DNA of 64,000 nt from Methyloversatilis universalis FAM5. GTDB taxonomy: Bacteria > Pseudomonadota > Gammaproteobacteria > Burkholderiales > Rhodocyclaceae. The stretch covers positions 147,460 through 211,459 of the forward strand of contig NZ_AFHG01000058.1 of the NCBI RefSeq assembly GCF_000214035.2. Direction: 5' to 3'. A model generated the notes under the pieces. That model saw only the letters and a program-made list of their open reading frames with translations, did no database searches and was not told the origin of the DNA. The position numbers were made by a program, and so were the translations under genes. This document shows, piece by piece, positions 50,447 through 62,400 of this stretch. The first letter of the stretch is position 1; each line of letters begins with the position of its first letter.

Positions 50447-50501
50447 ACCCTCGACCTACGGATTATGAATCCGTCGCTCTAACCAGCTGAGCTACATCAC
50501 C
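50425..50501 (-). tRNA. tRNA-Met (anticodon CAT)
   Basis: The 77-nt minus-strand sequence folds as a tRNA: acceptor GGTGATG pairs with CATCACC, D-stem GCTC/GAGC, anticodon stem ACGGA/TCCGT with loop TTCATAA (anticodon CAT), a variable loop AGGTC, T-arm with TTCAAGT and an encoded CCA end. The acceptor lacks the 1-72 mismatch of initiator tRNA, so it is elongator tRNA-Met or, if the C is lysidinylated, an Ile2 species; the methionine elongator is more likely. One A-C mismatch lies in the T-stem. Confidence 0.95.
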
Positions 50502-50517
50502 ACGCGAAAGGACGCGG

Positions 50518-50546
50518 ATTGTCCTTGAGCGACCAAGACTTGTCAA
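50518..50546 (-). promoter_or_regulatory. Sigma-70 promoter of tRNA-Met
   Basis: On the minus strand a perfect -35 TTGACA (50546-50541), a 17-bp spacer and -10 GACAAT (50523-50518) precede the tRNA by about 17 nt. The region after the -10 is GC-rich (CCGCGTCC), as in stringently controlled stable-RNA promoters. Confidence 0.8.
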
Positions 50547-50604
50547 GAATGCGAGGGCCGCCGGACAATCAGCGGTTGCTCCGCACATGAACGGATAGTG
50601 CTCG

Positions 50605-51771
50605 ATGCAGCGGGATCTTGAATTCGACGTGGTGGTGGTGGGTGCCGGGCTGGCCGGGCTGGCGCTGTGCGCGGCCTTGCGCCGCACGCAGCTGTCGGTG
50701 GCGCTGGTCGAAGGCCGGCCGCCGGAATGGCCGGTCGGCGGCTGGGATGCGCGCGTCTATGCGGTCAGCCCGTCGAGCGCGCGCTTTCTCGACCAGATCG
50801 GCGCCTGGGCTCATCTGGACAGCACACGGCTGCAGCCGATGGCGCGCATCGAGGTGTTCGGCGACCGCGGTGCGCAGCTGGATTTTTCCGCCTTCGACGT
50901 GGGCGTGGGCGAACTGGCCTGGATCGCCGAATCCAGCCTGATCGCCCGCGAACTGTGGGAAGGCGTCAAGCGTCAGGCCAATGTGACGCTGCTGTGCCCC
51001 GCGAAACCGGCGGCGCTGGCGGTGGAGGGCGGGCGCGCCCGGCTCGCGCTGGAGGACGGCCGCACGCTGGACGCGGCGCTGGTGGTCGGCGCCGATGGCG
51101 TGCAGTCCTGGGTGCGCGCGCAGGCCGGGCTTGAGGCGCGTTTCACCGATTACGCGGAACTGGGCGTGGTGGCCAATTTCCGCTGCGAGCGGCCGCATCT
51201 CGGGACTGCCTGGCAGTGGTTCCGGCCGGACGGCGTGCTTGCCTATCTGCCGCTGCCCGACGGCCACATGTCCATGGTGTGGTCGGCGCCGGAAGCGGTG
51301 GGGCGCGAACTGCTGCAATACGACGCGGAGACACTGGCGGCTCACGTCGCGGCGGCCGGCGATCACATGCTGGGGCGGCTCGAAGTGGTGACGCCGGCGG
51401 CCGGCTTTCCGCTGCGGCTGATGCAGGTGCCGAGGGTGGTTGCGTCCGGCGTGGCGCTGATCGGTGACGCGGCGCATGCCATTCACCCGCTGTCGGGCCA
51501 TGGCGTGAATCTGGGCTTTGCCGACGCGCGCGAGCTGTCGGCGCTGCTGGCCGGGCTGGACCGCGGCGTGCTGGGCGATCTGCGCGCACTGCGCCGCTAT
51601 GAGCGACGGCGCGCCGAAGAGGTGAATGCGCTGCAGCTCACCACGCACGCGCTGCACGAACTGTTCCGGCCGCAGTGGCCGGCACTTTCGTGGCTGCGCA
51701 ATACCGGATTGAAACTGACCGCGCGCGTGCCGGTCGTACGGAACGCACTGGTACGCTACGCATTGGGTTAA
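50605..51771 (+). CDS. UbiH/UbiF/COQ6-family FAD hydroxylase
   Basis: This 388-residue aromatic-ring monooxygenase has an FAD-binding GAGLAGLALCAAL near residue 13, VVGADGVQSWVR and GVALIGDAAHAIHPLSGHGVNLGFADA, the second FAD motif. The family carries out ring hydroxylations in ubiquinone synthesis; which position (UbiH, UbiF, UbiI or UbiM) cannot be told by reading. No other ubi gene is next to it. dsbC follows after 35 bp on the same strand. Confidence 0.9.
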   Translation: MQRDLEFDVVVVGAGLAGLALCAALRRTQLSVALVEGRPPEWPVGGWDARVYAVSPSSARFLDQIGAWAHLDSTRLQPMARIEVFGDRGAQLDFSAFDVGVGELAWIAESSLIARELWEGVKRQANVTLLCPAKPAALAVEGGRARLALEDGRTLDAALVVGADGVQSWVRAQAGLEARFTDYAELGVVANFRCERPHLGTAWQWFRPDGVLAYLPLPDGHMSMVWSAPEAVGRELLQYDAETLAAHVAAAGDHMLGRLEVVTPAAGFPLRLMQVPRVVASGVALIGDAAHAIHPLSGHGVNLGFADARELSALLAGLDRGVLGDLRALRRYERRRAEEVNALQLTTHALHELFRPQWPALSWLRNTGLKLTARVPVVRNALVRYALG

Positions 51772-51806
51772 TCGGCGCGCACCGCGCGCCACAACGAGGA
51801 CACTGC

Positions 51807-52520
51807 ATGTTCATCAAGCACACCGCCGCACTGCTGTGCGCACTGTCGGCTTCGCTGGCCTGGGCCAATCCCGAGGACACCATACGATCGACGGTGGAAG
51901 CCACGCTGGGTGCCGGCGCCAAGGTCGAGGGCGTGACCAAGACCCCCTATCTCGGTCTGTACGAGGTCCGCGTCGGCGGCGAAATCCTCTACACCGACGA
52001 GAAGGCCAGCTATCTGATCATCGGTGAGATACTCGACCCGAAAACCCGCCAGAACATCACCCAGGCGCGGGTGAACCAGCTGTCGGCGATCAATTTCGCC
52101 GAACTGCCGCTGGACGTCGCGATCAAGCAGGTGCGCGGCAACGGCAAGCGCGTGATCGCCACCTTCGAAGATCCGAACTGCGGCTACTGCAAGAAGCTGG
52201 CGAAGGAACTGCTCACGCTGAATGACGTGACCATCTACACCTTCCTGACCCCGGTGCTGGGCCCGGATTCACAGAAGAAATCGGAAGCGATCTGGTGCGC
52301 GGCCGACCGGCAGAAGGCCTGGGGCGACTGGATGACCGCCAACGTGCAGCCGCCGGCCGCGGCCGCCTCCTGCGACACCGCCGGCCTGAAGAAGTCGGTG
52401 GCGCTGGGCGAGAAGTACCGGGTGCGTGGCACGCCCACCATCTTCCTGAGCAATGGCGAACGCATTCCCGGCTATGTGCCGGTGGCCCAGCTGGAAAAGC
52501 GCATCGCCGGCGTGAAGTGA
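51807..52520 (+). CDS. dsbC: Thiol:disulfide isomerase DsbC
   Basis: This 237-residue periplasmic protein has a signal peptide (cleavage after AWA about residue 20), an N-terminal dimerisation domain with YLIIGEILDPKTRQNIT, a linker, and a thioredoxin-like catalytic domain with DPNCGYCKK (Cys125 and Cys128) plus a second disulphide (IWCAAD and ASCD). The cis-Pro loop is RGTPTIF. It repairs wrong disulphides and is kept reduced by DsbD, encoded at 36.9-38.8 kb. A GAGGA ribosome binding site supports the start. A strong terminator follows. Confidence 0.95.
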   Translation: MFIKHTAALLCALSASLAWANPEDTIRSTVEATLGAGAKVEGVTKTPYLGLYEVRVGGEILYTDEKASYLIIGEILDPKTRQNITQARVNQLSAINFAELPLDVAIKQVRGNGKRVIATFEDPNCGYCKKLAKELLTLNDVTIYTFLTPVLGPDSQKKSEAIWCAADRQKAWGDWMTANVQPPAAAASCDTAGLKKSVALGEKYRVRGTPTIFLSNGERIPGYVPVAQLEKRIAGVK

Positions 52521-52543
52521 GCGCAGCGATGACGCAATGAAAA

Positions 52544-52568
52544 AGCCCGGCCTTGGCCGGGCTTTTTT
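52544..52568. terminator. Bidirectional intrinsic terminator between dsbC and FecR-domain gene
   Basis: A perfect 9-bp stem (AGCCCGGCC/GGCCGGGCT) with a 2-nt loop is followed by TTTTTT and preceded by AAAAA, so it can stop transcription from dsbC and from the convergent FecR-domain gene. Confidence 0.9.
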
Positions 52569-52620
52569 GTGCGCATCCGTCGCGATGCAGCGTTGCAGGC
52601 ACGGCGCCCGAGACAGCGCC

Positions 52621-53397
52621 TTACTGCACGGTGCAGGACGCGTCGCTGTCACTGCCCAGGCCGGTGCTGCCGCCCATGCCTGCAGGCCCCGGGCGCGCTG
52701 CGGTGGAGGAGGGCAGAGACTGGTCCAGACCCGGGTTTTCCGGCAGCGACTGCGGGGCAGACTTGCTGTTCGACACCACGCCGGCCTGACCGACCTCGAA
52801 GGTTTTGCTGCCACCTTCGTTCTTCACCTCGATGCTGCCTTCCTCGACGTCGAACACCAGCGCCGGTTCGCCGGCCTTGCGGTCCTTCGCTTCTTCCAGT
52901 GCCTTCAGGCAGGCCGGGTCGTCCTTCGAGTTCTCGTCGCACAGCAGCATGCCGAAACGGGTGCCGCGTATGCCTATGGTCGCGGTCACCGTGCTGGCGC
53001 GGTAGCCCTCGCGGTTGCGCTTGCCGATCAGGCCGGTCACCGCCCGCAGGCCACCCTTCACCAGGCTGTACAGCAGACTGTCCTTTTCCGGCTTCGCCTC
53101 GTCGAAGGCGAAGCCGTCGATCTTGACCTGGCTGCGCGGTTTCAGTGCCAGCGATGAGCCGTCACCGAACTCGATGCGCGCCACCGTGCTCTTTTCGGTG
53201 GTGATCACGTCGCCGCTGTAGATGGCCGAGTCGCGCGCCAGGATGCGGGTCTTGTTGTCATTGGTCTGAACGTACATGGTGCCCGACAGATAGCTCACCC
53301 GCCCGGCGGCCGGGCTGGGCGTCTGGGCGGCCGCCTGGCCTGCCAAAAACAGCGTGGCGACGGCGATCAGGCGGGTGAGGGCGGGCTGCGTTTGCAT
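52621..53397 (-). CDS. Exported FecR-domain protein
   Basis: This 258-residue protein has a signal peptide (cleavage near residue 25, AAA) and a FecR domain: SYLSGTMYVQTNDNKTRILARDSAIYSGDVITTEKSTVARIEFGDGSSLALKPRSQVKID, then a beta-rich segment TATIGIRGTRFGMLLCDE. The C-terminus is Pro/Gly/Ser-rich and ends in SCTVQ. FecR proper is an anti-sigma regulator with a membrane helix, but this protein lacks one and is periplasmic or secreted. The start has an AAGGAGAG ribosome binding site and lies only 10 bp beyond the stop of the giant repeat-protein gene, so the two form an operon. Confidence 0.88.
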   Translation of the reverse strand: MQTQPALTRLIAVATLFLAGQAAAQTPSPAAGRVSYLSGTMYVQTNDNKTRILARDSAIYSGDVITTEKSTVARIEFGDGSSLALKPRSQVKIDGFAFDEAKPEKDSLLYSLVKGGLRAVTGLIGKRNREGYRASTVTATIGIRGTRFGMLLCDENSKDDPACLKALEEAKDRKAGEPALVFDVEEGSIEVKNEGGSKTFEVGQAGVVSNSKSAPQSLPENPGLDQSLPSSTAARPGPAGMGGSTGLGSDSDASCTVQ

Positions 53398-53407
53398 GAA
53401 ACTCTCC

Positions 53408-56400
53408 TTAGCGGCACTGCAGACGGCTGCCGCGGAAATCGCGCAGCGGCTGCTCCATCTGCGGGCCGGATGCGGTGGCGATGTTGTCGAGGGCATCCAG
53501 GCTGGCGATGCTCACCGGCGAGGACACCTGCGGCGCCGACGGTGCCGGTGGCACGTCGATGCGCGGTGGCTGGAACACGTCCCGCAGCAGCGGCACGGTG
53601 ACCTGTTGCACCACCGGCGGCGTCACCGCCGGCAACGACACCACGTTGAACACGACGTTGATCAGCGCGGTACCGCCGCCGCTGCTCAGTTCGAATACGG
53701 CGCTCTGGCGGCCATTGAAGCCGTCGGGTGCGGTATAGGTCCAGCCCGCGGCCTGGCCGGTCAGTTCGCCCTGCAACGGACCACTGCGCAGGGTCGCACC
53801 GGAACGCAGGCTGAACACGAAGGGCGTGCCACCCTGTGCGGCGAAGCTGCGGTTGATCACTGGTTGCACCGCCGACGAGAAGCTCAGCGCGCCACTGCCG
53901 CTGATCTGGTCAAAGATGTCGTCCGGCAGATCGCCACCCAGTTCCATCGTCGCGCCGCTGCCGATCACGAAGGAGGAGCCAGCGCTGGTGCGGATGCCGC
54001 CGGTCAGGCCCAGGCTGCCGGAGGCCGCGTTCACCGTGCCACTGTTCGACAGCAGCACGCCGATATTCGAGCTGCCGCCGCCCACCGTACCTTCCAGCGT
54101 GCCGCGGTTGACCACGCTGCCATTGCCGCTCAGCACGCTGTTGCTGCCCATGCCCAGGGTGGCGCCGCTGCCGACGATGACCTGGGCACCGGTGTTCAGC
54201 GCGAGCTGGGTGCCGGCATCGATCAGACCGCTGCCGGTGATGTTCAGGCGCGCGCCGTTCAGGCTGAGCGAGCGGCCGTCGATCAGAGCGTCGCCGCTGA
54301 CGATGACACTGCGGCCGGTGCCGCTGATGGCACCCGAAGTCCAGATCAGGTCGCCGACGCTGAGCGTGCCGCCGCCGCCGATGTTGCCGGCGACATCCAG
54401 CGTGCCGAAGCTGGCACTACTGTTGAAATTCACCAGCGTGTTGCCGCTTACGCGGGTGGTGCCGCCGACCGAATAGACACCATTCACGTTGAAGGCGCCG
54501 CCGGAGAACGCGGTGAATTCGACGTTGCCTGCGCCGGTGACCGACGAGCCCGGACCGAAGTCCCGGAAGGCGTCGCGGAAGCGCAGCGTCGCACCGGCAG
54601 CCACCGAATAGTCGCCGGTATCGGCGCCCGGCCCGGAGGCATCGGTGTCGTGCGCCAGCACGGACAGCGTGCCGCTGCGCACCTGCACGTCGCCGTTGTT
54701 CGCGAAGATCATGCCGCCACCGCTGCCGAATTCGAGGGTGCTGCCGGTATCGGCAACGATCAGCCCGTTGTTGTCGAAGCGGGTGCTGGTCAGGTTGCCC
54801 GGCGTGCCACGCAGCAGGTTCATCGTGCCGTTGTTGGTGATCAAACCGGCGCTCAGTGCGCTGCCGCTCAGGTTCATCGTGCCGCTGTTGGCGAGCTGGC
54901 TGGCATTCAGCGCGCCACCGGCGAGATTCGCGGTCCCGGCGTTGGAGAACAGTCCGCCGGAATTGAGCGTGCCGCCCAGCAGGGTCATCGTGCCGCCAGC
55001 CTGCACCGTGGTCGGTGCGTTGAGCACGCCGGAATTCAGCGTGAAGCTATTGCCGTTGCCTATCGTCAGGCCGGCCACCGTCTGCGCGGGCGATGCGTTC
55101 AGCGTGACATTGGCGCCCGGGATGGCGTTGATGAACACCAGGTCGGTCAGCCCGGGCAGACGGTCGCCGGTCCAGTTGGCAGCGTCGAGCCAGTTCGCAG
55201 TGCCGGCGCCGCCGTCCCAGCAGATGCCGCCGCAGCTGATCAGGTTGTAGCGCAGGTTGATGCCAGTCGAGGAGGTCGCAAGGGTGTAGTCGGAAGGCAG
55301 GCGCTGAGTGCTGAAGCGGCCGGTCACGCCGCTGGCGGACTGCACGATGTTGGCGTCGATCGAGGCCCGGTTGTAACCGGCCGCTTCGCCGACCTCGAGG
55401 GTACCGTCCAGAGTGGCACCCCCGTCCGCCTGCAGGCGACCGGCAGTGCCATAGCCGAGGCCTACGGCCAGCGTGGCCTGGCTGCCCTGCGTGTAGCCGC
55501 CGGCCAGTTGCAGCGTGCCCGCCCGCACATCGACCTTGCCGCTGCCCTCGTTCACCAGTGAGGCGACCAGGTAGGCGCTGCCGTCGCGCACTTTTTCCAG
55601 CGTGCCGGTGTTGCGTATGGCGAGGCTGCCCGGCGCATTCCATGCGACATCGGCGATCTGGTTCAGCGGTGTGCCCGATGTGCCGATCTGCAGCGTGCCA
55701 CCGTTGTCCAGCGTGTTGTCGAGATGGATGTGGATGTTGCCCACCAGCGACAGCGTGCCCTGGTTGTTCAGCGCGATGCCCGACAGGTCGGCGTATTCGC
55801 TGCCGCCCAAGGTGAGTGACGCGCCGCTGGCCACGGTGATGCTGCGCCGGCTGTCTGGCGCCTGCACGTACAGCGGCCCCACGCCACTGTCGTAACCGCT
55901 CACGACGCCGCTGGCCAGCGTGCCGTCGGTGATGGTCGAGCCGCTGCCGGTGAAGGTGAGCGTGCCGGTGCCGCCGAGCACCGAGTAGGTGGCCAGGTCG
56001 CCGCCGGACCAACCCATTTCGAGCCGGTTCAGCACGGTGTTGCCGTTGAAGTTCAATACGCCGCCGCGCACGGTGAGCGTATTGGCAAAGGTGAGTGCGG
56101 AGGCGAAGTCGGCGCGGCCGGCGCTGATGCGCGTGTTGCCTGTGCCGGCGATGCCGTAGCCGCCATTGACCGTCACCCGGGCGCCGGAGAACTCCACCGC
56201 GCCGTTGCCGGTGATGTCGCTGCCGGCGGCCAGGATGCGCTGGCCGGCACCGAATGCCAGCGTGGCGTTGCTGACGTAGCGGCCGGTGTCGGCGCCGCCA
56301 TCGCCATTCGACACGCGGATATCCAGGCGGCCGCCATCGACCTGCACCGTGCCGAGGTTGTCGAAGCTGTAGTTGCCTTCCAGCCGCTGGTCTCCGCCAC

Positions 56401-59400
56401 TGCGCTTGATCAGCGTGCCGGCGTTCACGAAGCGCGACAGCGGCCCGCTGTGGGTGCCGAGCGCCAGTGCGTTGCCGCCCGACAGATCGATCACGCCACC
56501 GGCCTCGTTGATCAGTGCGCCGCCATTGCCGTCGCTGGTCGAGTAGAAGTGCAGCAGCGCGCCATTGACCAGATTGACGTTACCGGTGTTGTGCCAGTCC
56601 ACGCTGATGCCGAAGCCCAGGCCGCCGGAACCGGTGACCGTGGTGAGGCCGGCGGTGGTGAAGGTGCCGGCGCCGTCGAGATCGGCCTGGTCGCGCCAGT
56701 CGAAGCTGTCACTCACCGTGAGGCGGCCGTTGGTGCGCAGCGTGACACCCTCGCCGCCGGACAGCGCGAGCCGGCTCACCGTTGCGATGCCGTCGAACTG
56801 GCTGAAGCCGCCGCTCTGGCGCAGGCCGGCGAAGCTCGCCTGACCGCCTACGGTGAGCGTGCCGCCGGTCAGCACCACATCGCCGGCCACGGCCGAAGCG
56901 ACGCTGCTGCCGCCGGACAGGCCGGTGATCGTGAGCGCACCGCCGGATATCGTCAGCGTGCTGCCGCTGCCCGTGTTCAGCGCCGCGATGCGCTGGTCGC
57001 CGCCGGTCAGCCGGACCTGGCCACCATTGGACAGACTGATGAACACCAGATCGTTCAGACCGGGCAGCACATTGCCGGTCCAGTTCGCGGCGTCGGTCCA
57101 CAGATCGGTACCGGCGCCGCCGTCCCAGCAGATGCCGCCGCACACGATGGCGGCGTAGTTCAGACGCAGTGCGTTCACGCCCTGCGCGACGGCGTAGCCC
57201 TCGGCCGGCAGGGTCACGGTGCCGAAGCCGCCGCTCAGGCCGCCGTTTGCGGTGATCAGGTCGATCGCCACCGAATCGCGTGCATAGCCGGCCGCTTCGC
57301 TCACCACCAGACTGCCGCCAAGGGTCGCACTGCCACTGACCGCGAGCCGGTCGTACTGGCCGGCGGCGCTGCCGCCAACCGCCATCAGCAGCCGGCCGCC
57401 GCTGCCCTGCAGATAGTTGCCGGTCACCTGCATCGTGCCGTGGGCGTTCACGCCAGTGAACACGTCGCCCACCTGCAGCGTGCCGTCGTTGCGGAAGGTG
57501 TTGCCGCTGCCGACGTCCAGCGTGCCAAAGCCCTGTATCGTGCCCGCCGCACTGTTGGTGAAGCCGCCGATGCGACGCAGCGTGGCGCCGCTGTCGATGA
57601 AGGTATGGCCGTTGTGGGTCAGGCTGCCACCGAATTCCAGCAAGGCGCCGGCCACGACGTCGATCTGGCCGTTGTGGATGAAGCTGCCGCCACCCTGGGC
57701 ACCGGAATACCCGACGCCGAAACGCAGGCTGCCGCTGCCGACCATGATCGCGCCGTCGTTGGTCACCACCGCGTAGTTCGCGGTGCCGCCCGGAATGCCC
57801 AGCGAACCGATGCTGGTTTCGCCGCCACCGTTCTTGCGGATCAGCGCGCCGGCGAGGTTGTTCAGCGTGATCGTGCCGACGCCGACCGAGCGGTCGCCGA
57901 AACTGAAGTTGCCGGTGATGTCCAGCAGCCCGTGGTTATCGACGCGGGCGTTGCCGACGACGTCGATATGACCTTCCTGCCAGGCCAGCGTGCCGAAGTT
58001 GCTCAGCGAGCCGGTGCCGAAGCGCTTGTAGCTGGTGCCCTGCACGTCGTCGCTGCCGGTGGTGCTCAGCGTGAGCGTGGCGCCATTGCCGATGACGAGA
58101 TTGCCGCTCAGCGTGCCGCGGGTCCAGCTGCCGTTGCCGAGCAGCGTGAGCGCACCGGTACCGGCCAGCGTGCCGCCGGCCCAGCTGTACTGGCCGACCG
58201 CGGAGGCGGCATTCACCGTCAGCGTGCCGCCGGTCTGGGTCAGCGTACCGGCCTGCAGACCGGACTGCGCAATGACCTGGGCGCTGTCCGCCAGTTCGAG
58301 CCGGGCAATGGCGGTCGGTGCGGTCGCGGTGAAGCGGGCGCTGTCCTGCACCCGCACCGTGAAGGTCGATTCGGCGATGGTCGGCGCGGTACTGGCTGCC
58401 GTGGCCTGGGCCGAATTGATGAATTCGATCCGGCCGCCACCGGCGAACTGACCGCTGCTGTCGAGCAGATAGGCCGCGCTGCCGCCGTAACGTGCGGTCA
58501 CGCCCTGCGCGACGTCGATCACGCCGGCATTGCTGGCGCCGCCGGTCAGCGTGAGCACGCCGGACAGGTGGCGCAGCGTCGCGCCCTGGCGGATGTCCAC
58601 GCGGCGGGCGGAACTGCGGCTGCCTGCGGCGTAGTCCAGCGTCGAGCCGGCGGCCAGGATCGTGCTGCCGCTGCCGGTGAGGTCGCCGCCAGTCCAGCTC
58701 GATCCGGCGCCGGTGAAGGTGATCGCGCCGCTGCCGCCCAGCGTGCCCGCCGACAGCGCCAGCCGGGCGATCGACGTGGCGGCATTCGCGGTCAGCGTGC
58801 CGCCGCTGATGTTCAGGTTGCCGCCAAGCGTCGAGGCGTTCTGACCGGACGCGCCGCCGCTCAGCGTGAGCGAACCGCCGGCCAGCGTGAGCGTGTTGCC
58901 GGCAGTGGTGGTGAGCGACGCGACCGTATGGGTGCCGCTGTTCAGCAGCACGCTGACGCCGTTCTGCAGGTCGATGAATACCAGCGAATTCAGGCCCGGC
59001 AGCAGATCGCCGGTCCAGTTCGCAGCGTCGGTCCACAGATTGGTACCGGCGCCGCCGTCCCAGCAGATGCCGCCGCAGATCGCACCGGCATAGCTCAGTA
59101 CCTGCCGGTTGCCGACCGCCAGCGTGCTGTAGCCGGTCGGCAGTGTGACGGTTGCAAAGCTGCCGGTCAGCGTCCCGGCGCTGACGATGTCGCTCTGCAC
59201 TGCGGTCGGCGTGTAGCCGCTCAGCGAGCTCACCGTCAGCGTGCCGCCCAGTGTGGCGGTGCCGCTCACCACCAGTGCATCGGTGCCCGGCGTGCCACGC
59301 TCGATCTGCAGCGTGCCGTCGGCGGCCTGGGTGTAGTGACCGGTGATGCGCAGCGTGCCGTCCTCGTTGCTGCCGCCCGGTGCGACGATGCCGCGGTTGA

Positions 59401-62400
59401 GCAGGCCGGTGCCGCCGATCACCAGCGTGCCGTGTCCGGACACCGTGCCGGTGTTGGTGAGCGCGGTATTGCCGGTGTTCAGAACGGCGCCGGACAGGGT
59501 GTGCAGCGTGCCGCTGTTGCTGGTGAAGTTGTCGGCGAACAGCGTGCCCTGCGCCACGGTCAGCGTGCCGGTATTACTGAGCCGGACCGGGTTCCAGAAG
59601 TTGAAGGTGCCGTTGCCCTGCTTCACCAGCAGGCCGTCATTGACGAAGCTGCCGGCCGTGCCGCCATACCAGACGCCGGAATTGCCGCCGGCGGTGTCGA
59701 TGTAGAGCGCGGCGCCGGCGGCGTTGGTGAAGGTCGCGCCGTTGCTGACGTACAGATAACCGCCGGTCTTGTAGAGGGCACTGCTGCCCGCCGCATTGGT
59801 ATGCCGCAGCGAGCGGCCGTCGAGGCCGAAGCTGCCGGAGCCGCTGATCTGCAGCGCCCCGCTGACGGTGAGCGTGCCGCTGCCGCCGACCGTGCCGCCG
59901 GTCCATTCGTAGCGGCCGCTCAGCGTATTGCTGCCGGCACCCGACAGCGTGCCGCCGCTCTGCTGCAGCGTGATGCCGGTGCTCATGCCGTCATCCATGG
60001 CCAGTACGCCACCGGTCAGCCGCAGCGGACCGGCGCCGCTCACGGTCGCGCCGCTCGCCAGCCGGGTCGTGCCACCGATGACCTCGATGCGGGCGCCGCT
60101 GGCGATGGTCTGGGTGCCCGCCAGCAGATGTTCGGGCGGCGTGCCACCGCTGCCGCCGAAGGTGATCCAGCCTGCATTGACGTTCAGCGTACCGGTCTGG
60201 CGCAGCGACACCAGACCGTAGGTGCCGATGTCCAGCCGGCCGGCGCCGGTCTTGATCAGCGTGCCGGCGTTGTCGAACAGACCGGCATTGCCGCTGTCCT
60301 GATCGATGTACATGACGCCGCCTGCCGACGCCACGTCCAGCGTCAGCGTGCCGGTGTTGCGGAAGGTCGAGCCGTTCTCGATGTTGAAGCCGCTGCTCGA
60401 GGTGTTGGCGATGCGGCTGCTGCCGCTGGTGTTGGTGTGCAGCAGCGTGGTGCCGTCGCGCAGGTACACCGTGGTGTTGCCGCTCTGTTCGAATACGCCG
60501 GCCACGGTCAGCGCACCGCCGCCATTGATCTGGCCACCGGTCCAGGTGAAGCGGCTGTTCTGCTGCAGCTGGCCGGCCACGCTCAGGGTACCGCTGCTCA
60601 GTGCCAGTGCGAGGTCGGAGCCGAGCTGTACGCCGTTGCCGACCGCCAGCGTTCCGCCGGCCACCTCCAGCCGGCCTGCGCCGGCGAAGGTGGCGGTCGA
60701 TGCCAGTGTGGTCTGGCCGCCGCTTACCTGCAGCAGGGCGCCGGAGGCGATGGACTGCGCACCGCTGATCTGGTGGGCCGGCGGCGTACCGCCGCTGCCG
60801 CCCAGCGTGATCCATCCTTCGTCGATGCTGAGCGTGCCGGCCTGGCGCAGCGACACCATGCCGTAGGTGCCGATGTCCACGCGTCCGCTGCCGGTCTTGA
60901 TCAGCGTGCCGGTGTTTTCGAACAGGCTGGCGCTGCCACTGTCCTGATCGATGTACATGATCGAGCCGCTGCCTGCCACGTCGAGCGTCAGCGTGCCGGT
61001 GTTGCGGAACACCGAACCGCTGTCGATGTTCAGGCCGCTGCTCGAAGTATTGGCGATGCGGCTGCTGCCACCGGTGTTGGTGTGCAGCAGCGTGGTGGCG
61101 TTGCGCAGATACACCGTCGTGTTGCCGCTCTGATCGAGCACGCCGGACACCGCCAGGGTGCCGCCGCCGTTGATTTCGCCGCCGGTCCAGGTGAAGGCGC
61201 CGTTCTGCTGCACCGTGCCCGCAATGCCCAGCGAACCGCCGCTCAGTCGCAGGCTGCTGTCGATGCGTACGCCGTCGGCCATCGCGGTGCTGCCGGCGGT
61301 CTGCTGAATCTGCCCGGCGCCGCTGAAGCGGGCGCTGGAGGTGAAGGTGGTCGTATGCGACCCGGTCAGTGTCAGCGCGCTGTCGGCGGCGATCACGGTA
61401 TTGCCCGAAAACACGTTGCCGGTGCCGTACGACAGGTCGATGCTGCCGGCGCGTATGTCGAGCAGGCCAGCCTGTTCGAAGCGGGTCGGGCTGTTCACCC
61501 GGAACACGCCGGTGCCGGTCTTGATCAGCGTGCCCTGGTTCTGCAGCAGGCCGCCGGTGCCGCCGCTGTAGTAGGTGCCGAAGGTGTTGTCGGTGCTGTC
61601 CAGCGTGAGCACCGCGCCCGCCGCGTTGCGCAGCGTGGTGCCGCTGCCGTTCAGATAGAAATAGCTGCCGGTCTTGGCCATGCGGCTGTTGCCGCTGCTG
61701 TTGGCATGGACCAGCGTGATGCCGCCACCGAGGCCGAAGCTGCCATTGCCGCCAACCGTCATCACGCCGTTCTGCGTCAGCGTGCCGCTGCCATTGATGT
61801 TGCCGCCGGTCCAGTCCAGCCGGCCATTCGCGACCGTGTTGCCCGCCACGTTGAGCGTGCCGCCGCTCATGTCCACGTCCGACGCGAGCGTGCCCAGGTT
61901 GAGGTTGAGCGTGCCCGACTGCAGCTGTATTAGCGTCTGGCCCTGGTCGGCATTCAGGTTGGCGGTGTGATTCGCGATGCGCAGCGCCTGAGAGGGCAGG
62001 GCGAGCATCGCGTTGTAATTCACCGTGCCGCCGCGGATATCGATCGCGTCGAAAGCCAGACCGGCACCGTTGAAAGTGCTGGTGCCGCCGTTCTGCACGA
62101 AGCTCGCGATGTGGCCCGCCTGCTGCGCGGTGAATTGGCTGCTGCCGTTCAGCGTCACCGCGCCCAGATCGAGGTGGCCCTGGGTCAGCAGCTGCGCTGC
62201 ATTGTTCAGCGTGAGCTGGCCGGCGATCGCGGTTTCACCGACGACGGTGAGCGACCCCCCGGTCATCGTCAGGTGTTCCTGCGAAATCAGTTCGCCGACC
62301 GTCCAGCTGCCGGACGAGATGGTGACGGTGGGCGTGAAGCCGACGCGGTCCATCAGCACCGACATGGTGGCGCTGTTCGGCGCCACACCCAGCGACCAGT

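Noticed and set aside
56450-61933. Open frame of 1827 codons on the plus strand opposite the giant exoprotein
   Set aside because: Its translation is Arg/Ala/Gln/His/Gly-rich and mirrors the repeats of the minus-strand protein. It has no domain-like pattern, signal or ribosome binding site; the lack of stops follows from GC-rich third positions.
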